Assembly (NCBI GenBank): GCA_902577875.1
Contig: CACHAX010000011.1
Location: 1 to 33,838 of the forward strand
DNA: 33,838 bases
Direction of reading: 5' to 3'
DNA from: an uncultured Pelagibacteraceae bacterium
GTDB lineage: Bacteria > Pseudomonadota > Alphaproteobacteria > Pelagibacterales > Pelagibacteraceae
The translations under genes were made by a program, and so were the position numbers. Positions within the stretch are counted from its first letter, which is position 1, and every line of letters starts with the position of its first letter. The notes below the pieces were generated by a model that was not told the origin of the DNA, did not search any database, and saw only the letters and a list, made by a program, of their open reading frames with translations. Of this stretch, positions 1 to 9,529 are shown one piece after another.

Positions 1-1
1 T

Positions 2-115
2 AATGTAATAGTTAATGATCAAGAAGAAATAATTAAGAAAAACAGACTAGAACTTTTAAAAATGTTGTGTAAAAGCTTCGATAATTATTTTAACTTTTCT
101 AAAATAGAAGCATAA
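2..115 (+). pseudogene. glyS: 3' end of glyS (glycyl-tRNA synthetase beta subunit C-terminus), cut by window edge
   Basis: This frame is open from base 2 to a TAA at 113-115 and encodes 37 residues. The peptide contains VNDQEEIIKKNRLELL and ends FNFSKIEA. From memory of the family, alphaproteobacterial GlyS ends in a very similar pattern (VxVNxxD..LRxNRLxLL, then ADFSKIxG), so I read this as the GlyS C-terminus. The stop codon is followed at once by the ppdK ATG (TAAATG), as in a glyQ-glyS-ppdK operon. The oddity is that the N-terminal part of GlyS is not upstream but lies inverted at 3395-4987 on the other strand. About 120 residues between the two pieces are absent from the window. What lies left of base 1 decides whether this is a fragment of an intact gene or a rearranged one. 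Confidence 0.8.
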
Positions 116-2773
116 ATGCCAAAATTAGTTTTTAATTTTAAATCTAAAGACACAAAAAAAATAAAAATCCCAAAAAATATTTTAGGAGGCAAAGGTGCAA
201 ATTTATCAGAAATGGGAAGGATGGGGCTACCTGTCCCACCAGGATTTACAATTTCTACTGAAGCATGTGATTTATTTTATAAAAATAAAAAGAAATTAAA
301 GCCTAAAATCATAAATGAAATAAATAGAGAGTTAAAAAACGTTGAAAAAGACTCTGGTAAAAAATTTGGAGATTTGAAAAACCCTTTGTTGTTATCTGTA
401 AGATCTGGTGCAAGGGTTTCCATGCCAGGCATGATGGATACAATTTTAAATCTTGGACTAAATGATAAAACTGTCATTGCTTTAGCAAATAAAACGTCAA
501 ATATGAGATTTGCAAAAGATAGTTATAGAAGATTTATACAAATGTATGCAAATGTTGTTATGGGTGTTGAAAGCTATAATTTTGAAGAGCTAATTGAAAA
601 TTATAAACTTACAAAAGGTGTATTGTTAGACACTGATTTAAATGAAGATGACTGGGATGGATTGATTAAAGACTTTAAAAATATTGTAAAAGAAAAAACC
701 AAAAAGGATTTTCCTCAAAATATTAATGAACAATTACTAGGTGCAATTAGTGCAGTTTTTTTGTCATGGGAGAGTAACAGAGCAAAGGTTTATAGAAGGT
801 TAAATCATATCCCATCAGAATGGGGAACTGCAGTAAATGTACAGTCTATGGTTTTTGGTAATATGGGTGATGATTGTGCGACAGGTGTTGTATTTACACG
901 TAACCCATCTAATGGAATGAATGAAATCTATGGCGAATATCTAATAAATGCTCAAGGAGAAGATGTAGTTGCGGGAACAAGGACACCCCAACATATAACT
1001 AAGAAAGCTAGAAAAGATGCTAAAGAAGCACTTCTTTCGATGGAAGAGTCTATGCCTAAAGTTTACAAAAATCTAAAAAATATTCTTATTAAACTTGAGA
1101 AACATTATAAAGATATGCAAGATGTAGAGTTCACAGTCGAAAATAAAAAGTTGTGGATGTTGCAAACAAGATCTGGAAAAAGAACCGCAAAATCATCAGT
1201 CAAAATTGCTGTCGATATGCAAAGAGAAAAACTTATAACAAAAAAAGAGGCAGTTCTCAGAGTACAGCCAAATTCATTAGATACTTTGCTTCATCCAACT
1301 TTAGATGAAACAGCAAATCTAGAAGTAATAGCCAAAGGCCTTCCAGCCTCACCAGGAGCAGCTAGTGGAAAAGTAGTATTTACTTCGGATGAGGCTGAAA
1401 GATTAAATGGAATGATGCAAAATACAATCTTAGTTAGAGTAGAAACATCACCAGAAGATATAAATGGAATGCATGCAGCTAAAGGAATTCTTACTGCAAG
1501 AGGAGGGATGACTAGCCATGCTGCAGTTGTTGCAAGAGGAATGGGTAGACCTTGTGTATCTGGCTCAAGCGAAATAGAAATAGATTACCAAAATAAAATT
1601 TTCAAAACAAAAAATAATGAAATTAAAGAAGGTGATTTAATTACAGTTGATGGATCAACTGGTAGAATTATAAAAGGCGAGGTTAAAACTGTTAAACCCG
1701 AAATTTCAGGAGATTTTTCTAAACTTATGAGCTGGGCTGATAAATTTAGAAAATTAAAAATTAGAACTAATTCTGAAACACCTCTTGATAGTAAAACTGC
1801 TCGAGAATTTGGAGCTGAAGGAATAGGTCTATGTAGAACAGAACATATGTTTTTTGATGAAGAAAGAATTCTATCTGTAAGAGAGATGATATTATCAAAA
1901 TCAAAAGAAGATAGGGCTAGTGCTTTAAAGAAACTACTTCCTTTTCAAAAAAAGGATTTTATTGATATCTTTAAAATTATGAATGGTCTACCTGTTACAG
2001 TAAGATTATTAGATCCGCCACTTCATGAATTTTTACCGAAAAATCAAAAAGAAATTAGCGATGTGGCAAATGCTTTAAACATCAAAAGTTCTGAATTAGA
2101 AGTTAGAATTACAGAACTTCATGAACAAAATCCAATGCTAGGTCATAGAGGTTGTAGATTAGGCATATCATTCCCAGAAATATATGAGATGCAGTGCACA
2201 GCGATTTTTCATGCTTTAGTTGAATGTAAAAAACTCAAGATAAAATCTATTATCCCGGAGATCATGATACCTTTGGTATCAACTGAAGCAGAAATAAAAA
2301 TAATGAAAGATTTAGTAATTAGAGTAGCAAAAGAAGTTGAAAATAAAACTAAAACAAAACTAAATTTTTTAGTGGGTACAATGATTGAGCTGCCAAGAGC
2401 AGCAATTAAAGCAGATGATATATCTAGACATGCAGAATTCTTTAGTTTTGGAACAAACGATTTAACACAAACAACTTTTGGCATTAGCAGAGATGATAGT
2501 GGTAAGTTTTTAAATGATTATATTGATAATAAAATTTTTGATATTGATCCATTTGTTTCTATAGACGATGGAGTTGGAGATTTGATAGAAATAGCAACAA
2601 AAAAAGGTAGAAAAATTAACAAAAAAATCAAACTTGGTATATGTGGTGAACATGGAGGTGATCCGAAGAGTATCGACTTTTGTGCACGTGCTGGTTTAGA
2701 TTATGTATCCTGTTCACCTTATAGAGTACCCATTGCAAGACTGGCTGCTGCTCAAGCTCAATTAAAAAAATAA
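116..2773 (+). CDS. ppdK: Pyruvate, phosphate dikinase
   Basis: The 885-residue product matches the usual bacterial PPDK length (about 870-900). It interconverts pyruvate + ATP + Pi and phosphoenolpyruvate + AMP + PPi in the cytoplasm. The N-terminal nucleotide-binding part has GGKGANLSEM near residue 24 and SVRSGARVSMPGMMDT near 94. The swivelling phosphohistidine domain has GGMTSHAAVVARGMGRPCV, with phosphorylated His468 and the neighbouring Thr466 that is regulatory in plants. The C-terminal PEP/pyruvate barrel has FGTNDLTQTTFG near 778 and GICGEHGGDP with catalytic Cys843. The start follows directly on the glyS stop codon, so the gene is probably translated from the glyS message. The 3' end faces the nadC-derived end of the next gene with 9 bases between. 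No key residue is missing. Confidence 0.97.
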   Translation: MPKLVFNFKSKDTKKIKIPKNILGGKGANLSEMGRMGLPVPPGFTISTEACDLFYKNKKKLKPKIINEINRELKNVEKDSGKKFGDLKNPLLLSVRSGARVSMPGMMDTILNLGLNDKTVIALANKTSNMRFAKDSYRRFIQMYANVVMGVESYNFEELIENYKLTKGVLLDTDLNEDDWDGLIKDFKNIVKEKTKKDFPQNINEQLLGAISAVFLSWESNRAKVYRRLNHIPSEWGTAVNVQSMVFGNMGDDCATGVVFTRNPSNGMNEIYGEYLINAQGEDVVAGTRTPQHITKKARKDAKEALLSMEESMPKVYKNLKNILIKLEKHYKDMQDVEFTVENKKLWMLQTRSGKRTAKSSVKIAVDMQREKLITKKEAVLRVQPNSLDTLLHPTLDETANLEVIAKGLPASPGAASGKVVFTSDEAERLNGMMQNTILVRVETSPEDINGMHAAKGILTARGGMTSHAAVVARGMGRPCVSGSSEIEIDYQNKIFKTKNNEIKEGDLITVDGSTGRIIKGEVKTVKPEISGDFSKLMSWADKFRKLKIRTNSETPLDSKTAREFGAEGIGLCRTEHMFFDEERILSVREMILSKSKEDRASALKKLLPFQKKDFIDIFKIMNGLPVTVRLLDPPLHEFLPKNQKEISDVANALNIKSSELEVRITELHEQNPMLGHRGCRLGISFPEIYEMQCTAIFHALVECKKLKIKSIIPEIMIPLVSTEAEIKIMKDLVIRVAKEVENKTKTKLNFLVGTMIELPRAAIKADDISRHAEFFSFGTNDLTQTTFGISRDDSGKFLNDYIDNKIFDIDPFVSIDDGVGDLIEIATKKGRKINKKIKLGICGEHGGDPKSIDFCARAGLDYVSCSPYRVPIARLAAAQAQLKK

Positions 2774-2782
2774 AAGTAAATT

Positions 2783-4987
2783 TTAGATTTCTAATTTTAA
2801 GTCTAATGCATTAATTGAGTGAGTTAAGGATCCCACAGAAATCCTATCTACTCCAGTGGAGGAAACATCTTTAACATTATTTAAGTTAATTCCTCCTGAT
2901 GCTTCAGTTTCATAAAATTTTTTAGACATTTTGACTGCTTTTTTTAAATTTTTTGAACTCATATTATCTAATAAAATCCTATCAAATTTAAGACCCAATA
3001 TTCTCTTTAACTGAGATAAATTATCAACCTCAACTGTAATTTTTTTCCTTCCCTTTTTTTTGATGGCTCTTTGAATTAAATTTTCAAAATTTTTTTCAGA
3101 ACTTATATGATTATCTTTTATTAAGTATTCATCACTTAAATTAAATCTGTGGTTTGTTCCACCACCTAATTTAACAGCATATTTTTGGATTACTCTAAGA
3201 TTTGGGATTGTTTTTCTTGTGCAGCATATTTTAGTTTTTTTTCTAACTTTTTTTACAAACATATTTGTTTTCGTTGCTATTCCAGAAATATGAGAAACAA
3301 AGTTTAATGCCACTCTCTCGCCGGTCAAAATATTTTTAAGGTTACCATAAATAGTCGCAACAATTTCACCTTTTTTAATCCGAGATCCATCTTTTTCTTT
3401 CAAATAGTATTTTAATCTATCTAAAATAAAGTCTCCTAATTCATCATTTAATAATTTTGAGTCAAAAGAGTAATTTTGTTCTTTGTACAAATTTATTGAA
3501 TAATTTATTAGATCTCTTAATTTTATTTTTTTTTGATTTTCAATTATTAACCTCAACAAACTAATAGTCATTCTCCTTAATGCATAAGGATCTTTTGAAC
3601 TAGTTGGTTTAAGATTAATTCCAAAGAATCCAACTAAAGAGTCGATTTTATCACTTAATGATAATGCTACACTGTATGGTTTTTTTGGTACTTTACTATC
3701 AATACCATTTGGCAAGTAATGCTCTGACACAGCTAAGCTTATTTCTTCATCAAAACCTTGCTCTCTAGCAAAGTATCCACCCATTACACCTTGCAATTCA
3801 GGAAACTCTGCAACTAAATCCGACATCAAATCTACTTTGCAAATTGAGGAGGCAATTTCTATCTTTTCTTTACTTATTAAAAGTTCATCCGATATTATTC
3901 CGCTAAGTTTTCTTACTCTTTGTATTTTATCAAAATAACTCCCCAATCCTTTAAAATAATTAATTTGCTTCAATTTAGATACCTGCTTAACTAAATTTTG
4001 TGACTTATTTCTATTCCAAAAAAATTCTGCATCTGCCAATCTAGCTTCCACAACATTTTGATTTCCTAATTTAACTAATCCTTTCCTGTCCTTGCAATCT
4101 GCCACAACTATAAAATTATTTGTTATTTTGTTTTTATTATCAAATGTTGGAAAATATTTTTGGTGATGTTGCATTGTAATAATAAGTATTTCTTGGGGAA
4201 TTTCTAAAAATTTCTTGTTAAACTCACATACTAAAATTTTTGGTTTTTCAACAATATTTGTAATTTCTTCTAGAAGTTTTTCATTAAAGTTTATATGAAT
4301 TTTTTTTTGATTAGTTACCTTATTTATTTCTTTAGTTATAAATTCTTTTCTTTTATTTTGATCAATTATTACTCCTTTTTGTTTAAAAAATTTTATATAA
4401 GATTTAAAATCATTAAAACTTTTTACTTCATCTTCTAGATCTTTATTGATAAAAGTTTTATTTGAACTCTGTAAATGGTTTAATTTAAATTCAATTACTT
4501 TTTTATCAAATAAGCATAAAATTGATTTTAATGGTCGTCCCCAATATAAATCATTATCGCCCCATTTCATTGATTTTTTCCAGGAAATTTTTAAAAGTAA
4601 ACTTGCAATATTATCTTTTAATAAATCGTATGTTTTAATTTTTTGCGATGGTTTGTTGTAGAAGAAGAATATACCTTTGTCAGTGCTTTTTTTGATAACT
4701 TTTTCTTTACCTATTTTATTGGATTTTAAAAATCCTTCTAGAGCCTTTTCTGGAGCATTTATATTAGGACCTCTAATTTCCTCAGCTTTTTTTGTTACAT
4801 CTTTTGATATCTTATTAATATAAACAATGAGTCTATTCGGAATTGAATAAATATCTATTTTGCCTTTAATTATAATTTCATTATCATAAAAAAATTTTTT
4901 TAAAATTTGTATTAAATCATTTCTAGCATTAATTTGTAATCTTGGAGGTATTTCTTCACTAAATAATTCAAGAAAAAATTCAGACAT
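2783..4987 (-). CDS. glyS/nadC: Chimeric in-frame ORF: GlyS N-terminal part (1 to ~530) joined to NadC C-terminal part (~533 to 734)
   Basis: The first ~530 residues are the glycyl-tRNA synthetase beta subunit: MSEFFLELFSEEIPPR at the start, IPNRL near 49, TMQHHQKYFP near 271, AEFPELQGVMGGYFAREQG near 393, and DRLKYYLKEK near 523. Then the sequence becomes quinolinate phosphoribosyltransferase (NadC): ILTGERVALNF (Arg558), CTRKTIPNLR (Arg591, Lys592), GGGTNHR (His613, Arg614), LIKDNH (Lys624), VEVDN (Glu653), ILLDNMS (Asp674) and ISVGSLTHS. All expected NadC catalytic residues are present, but its first ~75 residues are missing. GlyS lacks its C-terminal tRNA-binding region, whose last 37 residues appear at 2-115 on the other strand. 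The gene starts one base after glyQ ends. The natural state is probably two separate genes, glyS (glyQ-glyS-ppdK) and a convergent nadC. I know of no natural family with this fusion. Confidence 0.85.
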   Translation of the reverse strand: MSEFFLELFSEEIPPRLQINARNDLIQILKKFFYDNEIIIKGKIDIYSIPNRLIVYINKISKDVTKKAEEIRGPNINAPEKALEGFLKSNKIGKEKVIKKSTDKGIFFFYNKPSQKIKTYDLLKDNIASLLLKISWKKSMKWGDNDLYWGRPLKSILCLFDKKVIEFKLNHLQSSNKTFINKDLEDEVKSFNDFKSYIKFFKQKGVIIDQNKRKEFITKEINKVTNQKKIHINFNEKLLEEITNIVEKPKILVCEFNKKFLEIPQEILIITMQHHQKYFPTFDNKNKITNNFIVVADCKDRKGLVKLGNQNVVEARLADAEFFWNRNKSQNLVKQVSKLKQINYFKGLGSYFDKIQRVRKLSGIISDELLISKEKIEIASSICKVDLMSDLVAEFPELQGVMGGYFAREQGFDEEISLAVSEHYLPNGIDSKVPKKPYSVALSLSDKIDSLVGFFGINLKPTSSKDPYALRRMTISLLRLIIENQKKIKLRDLINYSINLYKEQNYSFDSKLLNDELGDFILDRLKYYLKEKDGSRIKKGEIVATIYGNLKNILTGERVALNFVSHISGIATKTNMFVKKVRKKTKICCTRKTIPNLRVIQKYAVKLGGGTNHRFNLSDEYLIKDNHISSEKNFENLIQRAIKKKGRKKITVEVDNLSQLKRILGLKFDRILLDNMSSKNLKKAVKMSKKFYETEASGGINLNNVKDVSSTGVDRISVGSLTHSINALDLKLEI
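3380..3400. other. Breakpoint between glyS-derived and nadC-derived sequence
   Basis: GlyS similarity fades in YYLKEK and NadC similarity begins in EKDGSRIKKGE, so the join lies about here. On the - strand the local sequence is AAAGAAAAAGATGG, an A-rich stretch suited to microhomology joining. The join keeps the reading frame. The exact base cannot be set without intact relatives of both genes. Confidence 0.7.
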
Positions 4988-4988
4988 T

Positions 4989-5873
4989 TTAATTTTGTGT
5001 TTCTACCCAGATTTTTCCAATTTCTTTTGTCAGATCTCTGATCCTTGCAATATATTCTGCTCTTTGAGCAACACTTATAACTCCTCTGGCATCTAAAATA
5101 TTAAACACATGACTTGACTTTAAACATTGATCATATGCTGGAAGAGAAATTTTCTTTTCAATTAAAGATTTTGCTTCCCCTTCAAGCATTTCAAAAATTT
5201 TAAATAAGTTATCAGTATTTGCATACTCAAAATTATAGGCTGAAAATTCTTTTTCAGCTTGATGAAAAACATCTTTATATAAAACCCCCTCATCGTTCCA
5301 AATTAAATCAAAAACATTTTTTTTATTTTGAATGAACATACATAATCTTTCTAATCCATAAGTAATTTCAACAGATATTGGATTGCATTCCATTCCTGCC
5401 ATTTGTTGAAAATAAGTAAATTGAGTAACTTCCATACCATCACACCATACTTCCCATCCAAGACCAGCGGCCCCTAAAGTCGGACTTTCCCAATCATCTT
5501 CTACAAATCTGATATCGTGCTCTTCATGTTTAATACCAATTGATGAAAGACTATTAAGGTACATTTTTTTTATATCTTTTGGTGAAGGTTTTATTAATAC
5601 TTGAAATTGATAGTAGTGTTGTAAACGATTAGGATTTTCTCCATATCTTCCATCTGTTGGTCTTCTTGATGGTTGAACATAAGCTGCTTTCCAAGGTTTA
5701 GGACCTAATGATCTTAAAGTTGTTGCGGGGTGAAATGTTCCTGCTCCAACTTCTAAATCATATGGTTGTAAAATAACACAACCTTTTTTTGACCAGTACT
5801 TTTGTAGATTTAAAATTGTATCCTGAAAAAAAATAAATTTTTTTAAATTTTTTGTTTTTTTTTTAGAAACCAT
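4989..5873 (-). CDS. glyQ: Glycyl-tRNA synthetase alpha subunit
   Basis: The 294-residue product is close to the usual ~290-310 of GlyQ, the catalytic subunit of the bacterial alpha2beta2 glycyl-tRNA synthetase that charges tRNA-Gly with glycine. Diagnostic blocks are [16 protein letters not shown] (36-51), [19 protein letters not shown] (65-83), [18 protein letters not shown] and [14 protein letters not shown] in the class II core, and [15 protein letters not shown] near the end. The start overlaps the 3' end of the upstream peptidase gene by 11 bases, and the stop lies one base before the chimeric glyS start, so the three are read as one operon. The sequence looks intact. Its partner GlyS is not intact here. 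Confidence 0.97.
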   Translation of the reverse strand: MVSKKKTKNLKKFIFFQDTILNLQKYWSKKGCVILQPYDLEVGAGTFHPATTLRSLGPKPWKAAYVQPSRRPTDGRYGENPNRLQHYYQFQVLIKPSPKDIKKMYLNSLSSIGIKHEEHDIRFVEDDWESPTLGAAGLGWEVWCDGMEVTQFTYFQQMAGMECNPISVEITYGLERLCMFIQNKKNVFDLIWNDEGVLYKDVFHQAEKEFSAYNFEYANTDNLFKIFEMLEGEAKSLIEKKISLPAYDQCLKSSHVFNILDARGVISVAQRAEYIARIRDLTKEIGKIWVETQN

Positions 5874-6669
5874 ATTTTTGCCAAATAGATCTTTCTTCTA
5901 GAATGCTAATCAATTTATCCGCATGGTCTTCTGAAGACGAAAGTTTTTTGGCAAGCCATCCTTTAGACTTTTCAAATTTTTTAATTTCAACATCTTCACC
6001 AAATTTTTCTCTTATTATTTGTTCTGCATTCCCTATTCCATCAATCAAACCAAGTTTTAAGGATGTTTTGCCAGACCAAAATTCTCCAGAAAAAAGTTCA
6101 ACATCAGTTTTGTTTAATTTTGTTGATCTACTTTCCTCTACAACATTAATAAATTCTTGGTGAAGTTCCAGTTGAATATTTTTTAATCTTTGAATATCCT
6201 CTTCTTTCTCGTCTAAAAAAGGATCTAGAGTACTTTTATTTTTTCCGGCTGTATAAACCCTTCTTTGAACCCCAATTTTTTGAATTAAATCTTTAAAACC
6301 AAAAGAAGAATAAATTACTCCTATTGATCCGATTATAGAACTTGCATTAGCATAAATCTCATCACCTGCGCATGCAATTAGATAGCCTCCAGATGCAGCA
6401 ACATCTTCCGCAAAAACTAATACCTTTTTTTTATTTTTCTTAGATTGTTCTCTAATAAATTTATATATTAGATGTGATTGAACGGGTGAACCACCTGGTG
6501 AATTAATTGAAATTGCAACTGCTTCTGCTTTTTTTACTGAAAAAGCTTTTTTTATCATTTCTTCTTGAGAGGAATAATCTATTCCTTGTTTAAACTTCCC
6601 AACATTTCCAATGACACCAGTAAGCCTTAAATGACTAACAATTTTTTTTTTTTTAAAAAATGAGAACAT
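5863..6669 (-). CDS. S49-family serine peptidase (SppA/SohB-like)
   Basis: The 268-residue protein has the S49 crotonase-like fold signatures: [16 protein letters not shown] (50-65), [20 protein letters not shown] with the probable nucleophile Ser93, a [11 protein letters not shown] block near 109, and AGKNKS with the probable general base Lys145. This Ser/Lys dyad family degrades signal peptides or membrane-protein fragments. No clear signal peptide or transmembrane segment is seen at the N-terminus ([18 protein letters not shown]), so this is the short form common in Alphaproteobacteria and may act at the inner face of the membrane. It is probably the first gene of the sppA-glyQ-glyS operon, and a divergent 108-base gap separates it from ispB. 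The exact substrate is unknown. Confidence 0.88.
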   Translation of the reverse strand: MFSFFKKKKIVSHLRLTGVIGNVGKFKQGIDYSSQEEMIKKAFSVKKAEAVAISINSPGGSPVQSHLIYKFIREQSKKNKKKVLVFAEDVAASGGYLIACAGDEIYANASSIIGSIGVIYSSFGFKDLIQKIGVQRRVYTAGKNKSTLDPFLDEKEEDIQRLKNIQLELHQEFINVVEESRSTKLNKTDVELFSGEFWSGKTSLKLGLIDGIGNAEQIIREKFGEDVEIKKFEKSKGWLAKKLSSSEDHADKLISILEERSIWQKYGF

Positions 6670-6777
6670 ACAAATGATTATAAAAATTTTACTTATTTAT
6701 AAAGCTACTTATAGTTGAAGAAATAGGTGCGTCAATTGATAAGTATATTAATAAACTTAATGTAATATTTTGAATTT

Positions 6778-7791
6778 ATGGGATCAGTAGTTCAACTAAA
6801 AAAGCAAATAACTAACGCATACACAGATTTGTTAAATTCTGTTGATGAAAAACTAAGCCTAGTTGAAGATAAAATTTCCTATAAATTAGATAGTAAAGTT
6901 GAGCTAGTTAAAGAAATGACTGCTTATCACATGACCAGTGGTGGTAAAAGATTAAGAGCATTGCTTACTTTGGAATGTGCTAAATTGTGTGGATACACAA
7001 AAGGTAGTAGAGATGTGAACCTAGCTGCATGTGTTGAACTTATACACGCAGCAACTCTTATGCATGATGATGTAATTGACAGTGCAGATTTAAGAAGAGG
7101 CAAAAAAACTACAAATAGAATTTGGGGGAATCAGTCATCTATTCTTGTTGGGGACTATTTATTAAGTAGATGTTTTGAAATGATGGTTGAGGATGGAAGT
7201 ATTGAAGTATTAAAACTTCTATCTTCTACATCGTCAATTATTGCTCAAGGAGAAGTTTTGCAGTTACAACATAAAGGTGACTGTGAAATGTTGGAAGAAA
7301 CATATTTGAATATAATTTCATCTAAAACTGCAGCTTTATTTTCAGCATCTTCAAAAGTTGGGTCGATAATTACCAATAAAGATAATAAATCTAAAGATGC
7401 ACTAGAATTCTATGGAAAAAACCTTGGATTAACATTTCAAATTGCAGATGATACACTTGACTATAACTCAGAACTAAAAATGTTTGGTAAAGAGATAGGG
7501 AAAGATTTTTTTGAGGGCAAGGTAACTCTGCCGATTATTCTATTAAATCAAAAATTATCTTCAGATGAAAAATTAGTTTTAAAAAAAATATTTGAACAAA
7601 ATATCAGATCTAAAGAACAATTTGACTATGTGCTTACATTGGTAAAAAAATATAACATAATTAATGAGTGTTACAAAAAAGCAGAGCACTATATAAGTTT
7701 AGCATCAAATTCATTAAGTCTATTTGAAGATTGTGAAGAAAAAACTATACTTAAAAATTTAACTTCTTTTAGTATTAATAGAAAATTTTAA
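6778..7791 (+). CDS. ispB: Long-chain trans-polyprenyl (octaprenyl-type) diphosphate synthase
   Basis: The 337-residue trans-isoprenyl diphosphate synthase has both Asp-rich motifs: DDVID at 97-101 (first) and DDTLD at 224-228 (second), plus GGKRLRALL near 55 and GEVLQL near 158. It lengthens farnesyl diphosphate with isopentenyl diphosphate to make the quinone side chain. The residue five positions before the first motif is small (Ala92), which fits a long product. By contrast the second synthase in this window (11437-12306) has Tyr and Ser near that site. The chain length (C40 or C50) cannot be told from sequence. Its last four bases (TTAA) overlap the convergent pdxH end. Confidence 0.93.
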   Translation: MGSVVQLKKQITNAYTDLLNSVDEKLSLVEDKISYKLDSKVELVKEMTAYHMTSGGKRLRALLTLECAKLCGYTKGSRDVNLAACVELIHAATLMHDDVIDSADLRRGKKTTNRIWGNQSSILVGDYLLSRCFEMMVEDGSIEVLKLLSSTSSIIAQGEVLQLQHKGDCEMLEETYLNIISSKTAALFSASSKVGSIITNKDNKSKDALEFYGKNLGLTFQIADDTLDYNSELKMFGKEIGKDFFEGKVTLPIILLNQKLSSDEKLVLKKIFEQNIRSKEQFDYVLTLVKKYNIINECYKKAEHYISLASNSLSLFEDCEEKTILKNLTSFSINRKF

Positions 7792-8411
7792 GGTGATAAA
7801 AGAATTTTTTTCCAATCATTATTTTCTTTAATATATTTTAATCTTTCGTGAATTCTATTTTCACCATCTAACCAAAATTCAATTTCGTGGTGTTTTAACC
7901 TCCATCCTGACCAATGATTAGGTCTTGGAACATTATTTTCGTCTTTATAGAGATCTTTAAATTTTTTTATAGATTGGTTTAGTTCTTCTCTATCTTTTAA
8001 AATTGAACTTTGATTTGATGCCCATGCACCAATTCTACTTCCATAACTTCTGGAATTATAATAATTATCAGCTTCATCATTTGAAACTTTTTCAGCAGTA
8101 CCAACTATACGGATTTGTCTAAGTAAACTTTTCCAATGAAAGCACATCGAAATATTCGGATTCCGCTTTATAGAGTTTCCTTTATTGCTATTAAAGTTAG
8201 TATAAAAAACAAATCCATCTTCTCCATAGTCTTTGAGTAATACCATTCTTACATTCGGATAACCTTTTTCGTCAATAGTGCCTAGAGCTAATGCATTTGG
8301 ATCGTTAATTTCTGTTTTCTTTGCCTCATTATACCATTCAGTGAATAATAATATTGGATTATCGAGTTCTAAAAAGCATTTATCTAACCCTAAAGAATTT
8401 TTTTCGTTCAT
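7788..8411 (-). CDS. pdxH: Pyridoxine/pyridoxamine 5'-phosphate oxidase
   Basis: The 207-residue protein matches PdxH length (about 200-220). It uses FMN to oxidise pyridoxine or pyridoxamine phosphate to pyridoxal phosphate, the last step of vitamin B6 synthesis and salvage. Visible family blocks are DPNALALGTIDEKGYPNVRM, VFYTNFNSNKG, FHWKSLLRQIRI (FMN phosphate site), SRSYGSRIGAWASNQS, and a C-terminal FWLDGENRIHERL with the conserved Arg and His near the active site. It ends in a 4-base TTAA overlap with ispB and is divergent from aroC with only 32 bases between, so its promoter must be short or overlap aroC. Confidence 0.96.
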   Translation of the reverse strand: MNEKNSLGLDKCFLELDNPILLFTEWYNEAKKTEINDPNALALGTIDEKGYPNVRMVLLKDYGEDGFVFYTNFNSNKGNSIKRNPNISMCFHWKSLLRQIRIVGTAEKVSNDEADNYYNSRSYGSRIGAWASNQSSILKDREELNQSIKKFKDLYKDENNVPRPNHWSGWRLKHHEIEFWLDGENRIHERLKYIKENNDWKKILLSP

Positions 8412-8431
8412 AATTTAACCAAAATAATTTA

Positions 8432-8437
8432 TACAAT
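8432..8437 (+). promoter_or_regulatory. Candidate -10 box for a leaderless aroC transcript
   Basis: TACAAT lies 6 bases before the aroC ATG in a 32-base divergent gap, and I see no Shine-Dalgarno sequence. A start about 7 bases downstream would fall on the ATG itself, giving a leaderless message. In sequence this AT-rich such boxes occur by chance, so this is only suggestive. Confidence 0.25.
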
Positions 8438-8443
8438 AATATA

Positions 8444-9529
8444 ATGTCTTTTAATACATTTGGAAAATTTTTTCGATTTACTACATGGGGTGAGTCTCAC
8501 GGTCCGGCAATAGGATGTGTTGTTGATGGATGTCCCCCAAATATCAAGCTTAATGTTAAAGACATTCAGTTAGAACTAAATAAAAGGAAGCCTGGTCAGT
8601 CTAAATTCACAACCCAAAGAAAAGAGGATGATAAAGTGGAAATTTTATCAGGGACATTTGAGGGCAAAACAACTGGTACGCCTATTTCAATGATTATCTT
8701 TAATAAAGATATGCGTTCCAAGGATTATAAAAATATCAAAGATAAATTTAGACCTGGTCATGCTGATTACACATATTATAAAAAATATGGAATTAGAGAT
8801 TATAGAGGTGGAGGCAGACAGTCAGCAAGAGAGACTGCCTCAAGAGTGGCAGCAGGGGCAATAGCAAAACAAGTTTTGGAAAAAATTATCGGAAAAAAAT
8901 ACAGAGTAATTGGAGCAGTAACACAATTAGGAATACTAGGATGTGACACAGAAAAATGGAATGACAAATTCATTTCAAACAATCCTTTATTTTGTCCTGA
9001 TAAAACAGTTTTAAAATTATGGGAAAAATATTTACTTGGAATAAGAAAAGCTGGCTCATCATGTGGGGCTGTTATTGAAGTAAGAGCAAGAGGTGTGCCT
9101 ATCGGATTAGGAGCTCCAATTTATTCTAAATTAGACATGGATTTGGCATCAGCTATGATGAGTATTAATGCTGTAAAAGGAGTAAACATAGGATCAGGAA
9201 TGAACTCTGCTCAACTTTCTGGTGAACAAAATTCTGATGAAATGTCTCAAAAAGGACAGAAAACAAAATTTAAATCAAATAATGCTGGAGGAATTTTAGG
9301 AGGAATTTCTAGTGGACAAGAAATAATAGTTTCATTTGCGGTAAAACCGACTTCATCAATTCTTTCTCAAAGAAAAACAATTAATAAATTTGGAAAAAAT
9401 ACTTCAATTTCAGTCACAGGTAGACATGATCCTTGCGTAGGTATTAGAGCAGTACCTATAGGTGAAGCAATGATGCATTGTGTAATTCTTGATCACTACT
9501 TAATGAATAAAGCTCAATGTGGTAATTAA
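8444..9529 (+). CDS. aroC: Chorismate synthase
   Basis: The 361-residue product has the standard length and all signature blocks. [20 protein letters not shown] (13-32) contains catalytic His19. [20 protein letters not shown] (121-140) is the FMN/EPSP-binding stretch, and [18 protein letters not shown] lies near the C-terminus. It converts 5-enolpyruvylshikimate 3-phosphate to chorismate in the cytoplasm, the branch point for aromatic amino acids and folate, using reduced FMN. It is a single gene divergent from pdxH and ends in a TTAA overlap with convergent dxs. Confidence 0.97.
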   Translation: MSFNTFGKFFRFTTWGESHGPAIGCVVDGCPPNIKLNVKDIQLELNKRKPGQSKFTTQRKEDDKVEILSGTFEGKTTGTPISMIIFNKDMRSKDYKNIKDKFRPGHADYTYYKKYGIRDYRGGGRQSARETASRVAAGAIAKQVLEKIIGKKYRVIGAVTQLGILGCDTEKWNDKFISNNPLFCPDKTVLKLWEKYLLGIRKAGSSCGAVIEVRARGVPIGLGAPIYSKLDMDLASAMMSINAVKGVNIGSGMNSAQLSGEQNSDEMSQKGQKTKFKSNNAGGILGGISSGQEIIVSFAVKPTSSILSQRKTINKFGKNTSISVTGRHDPCVGIRAVPIGEAMMHCVILDHYLMNKAQCGN

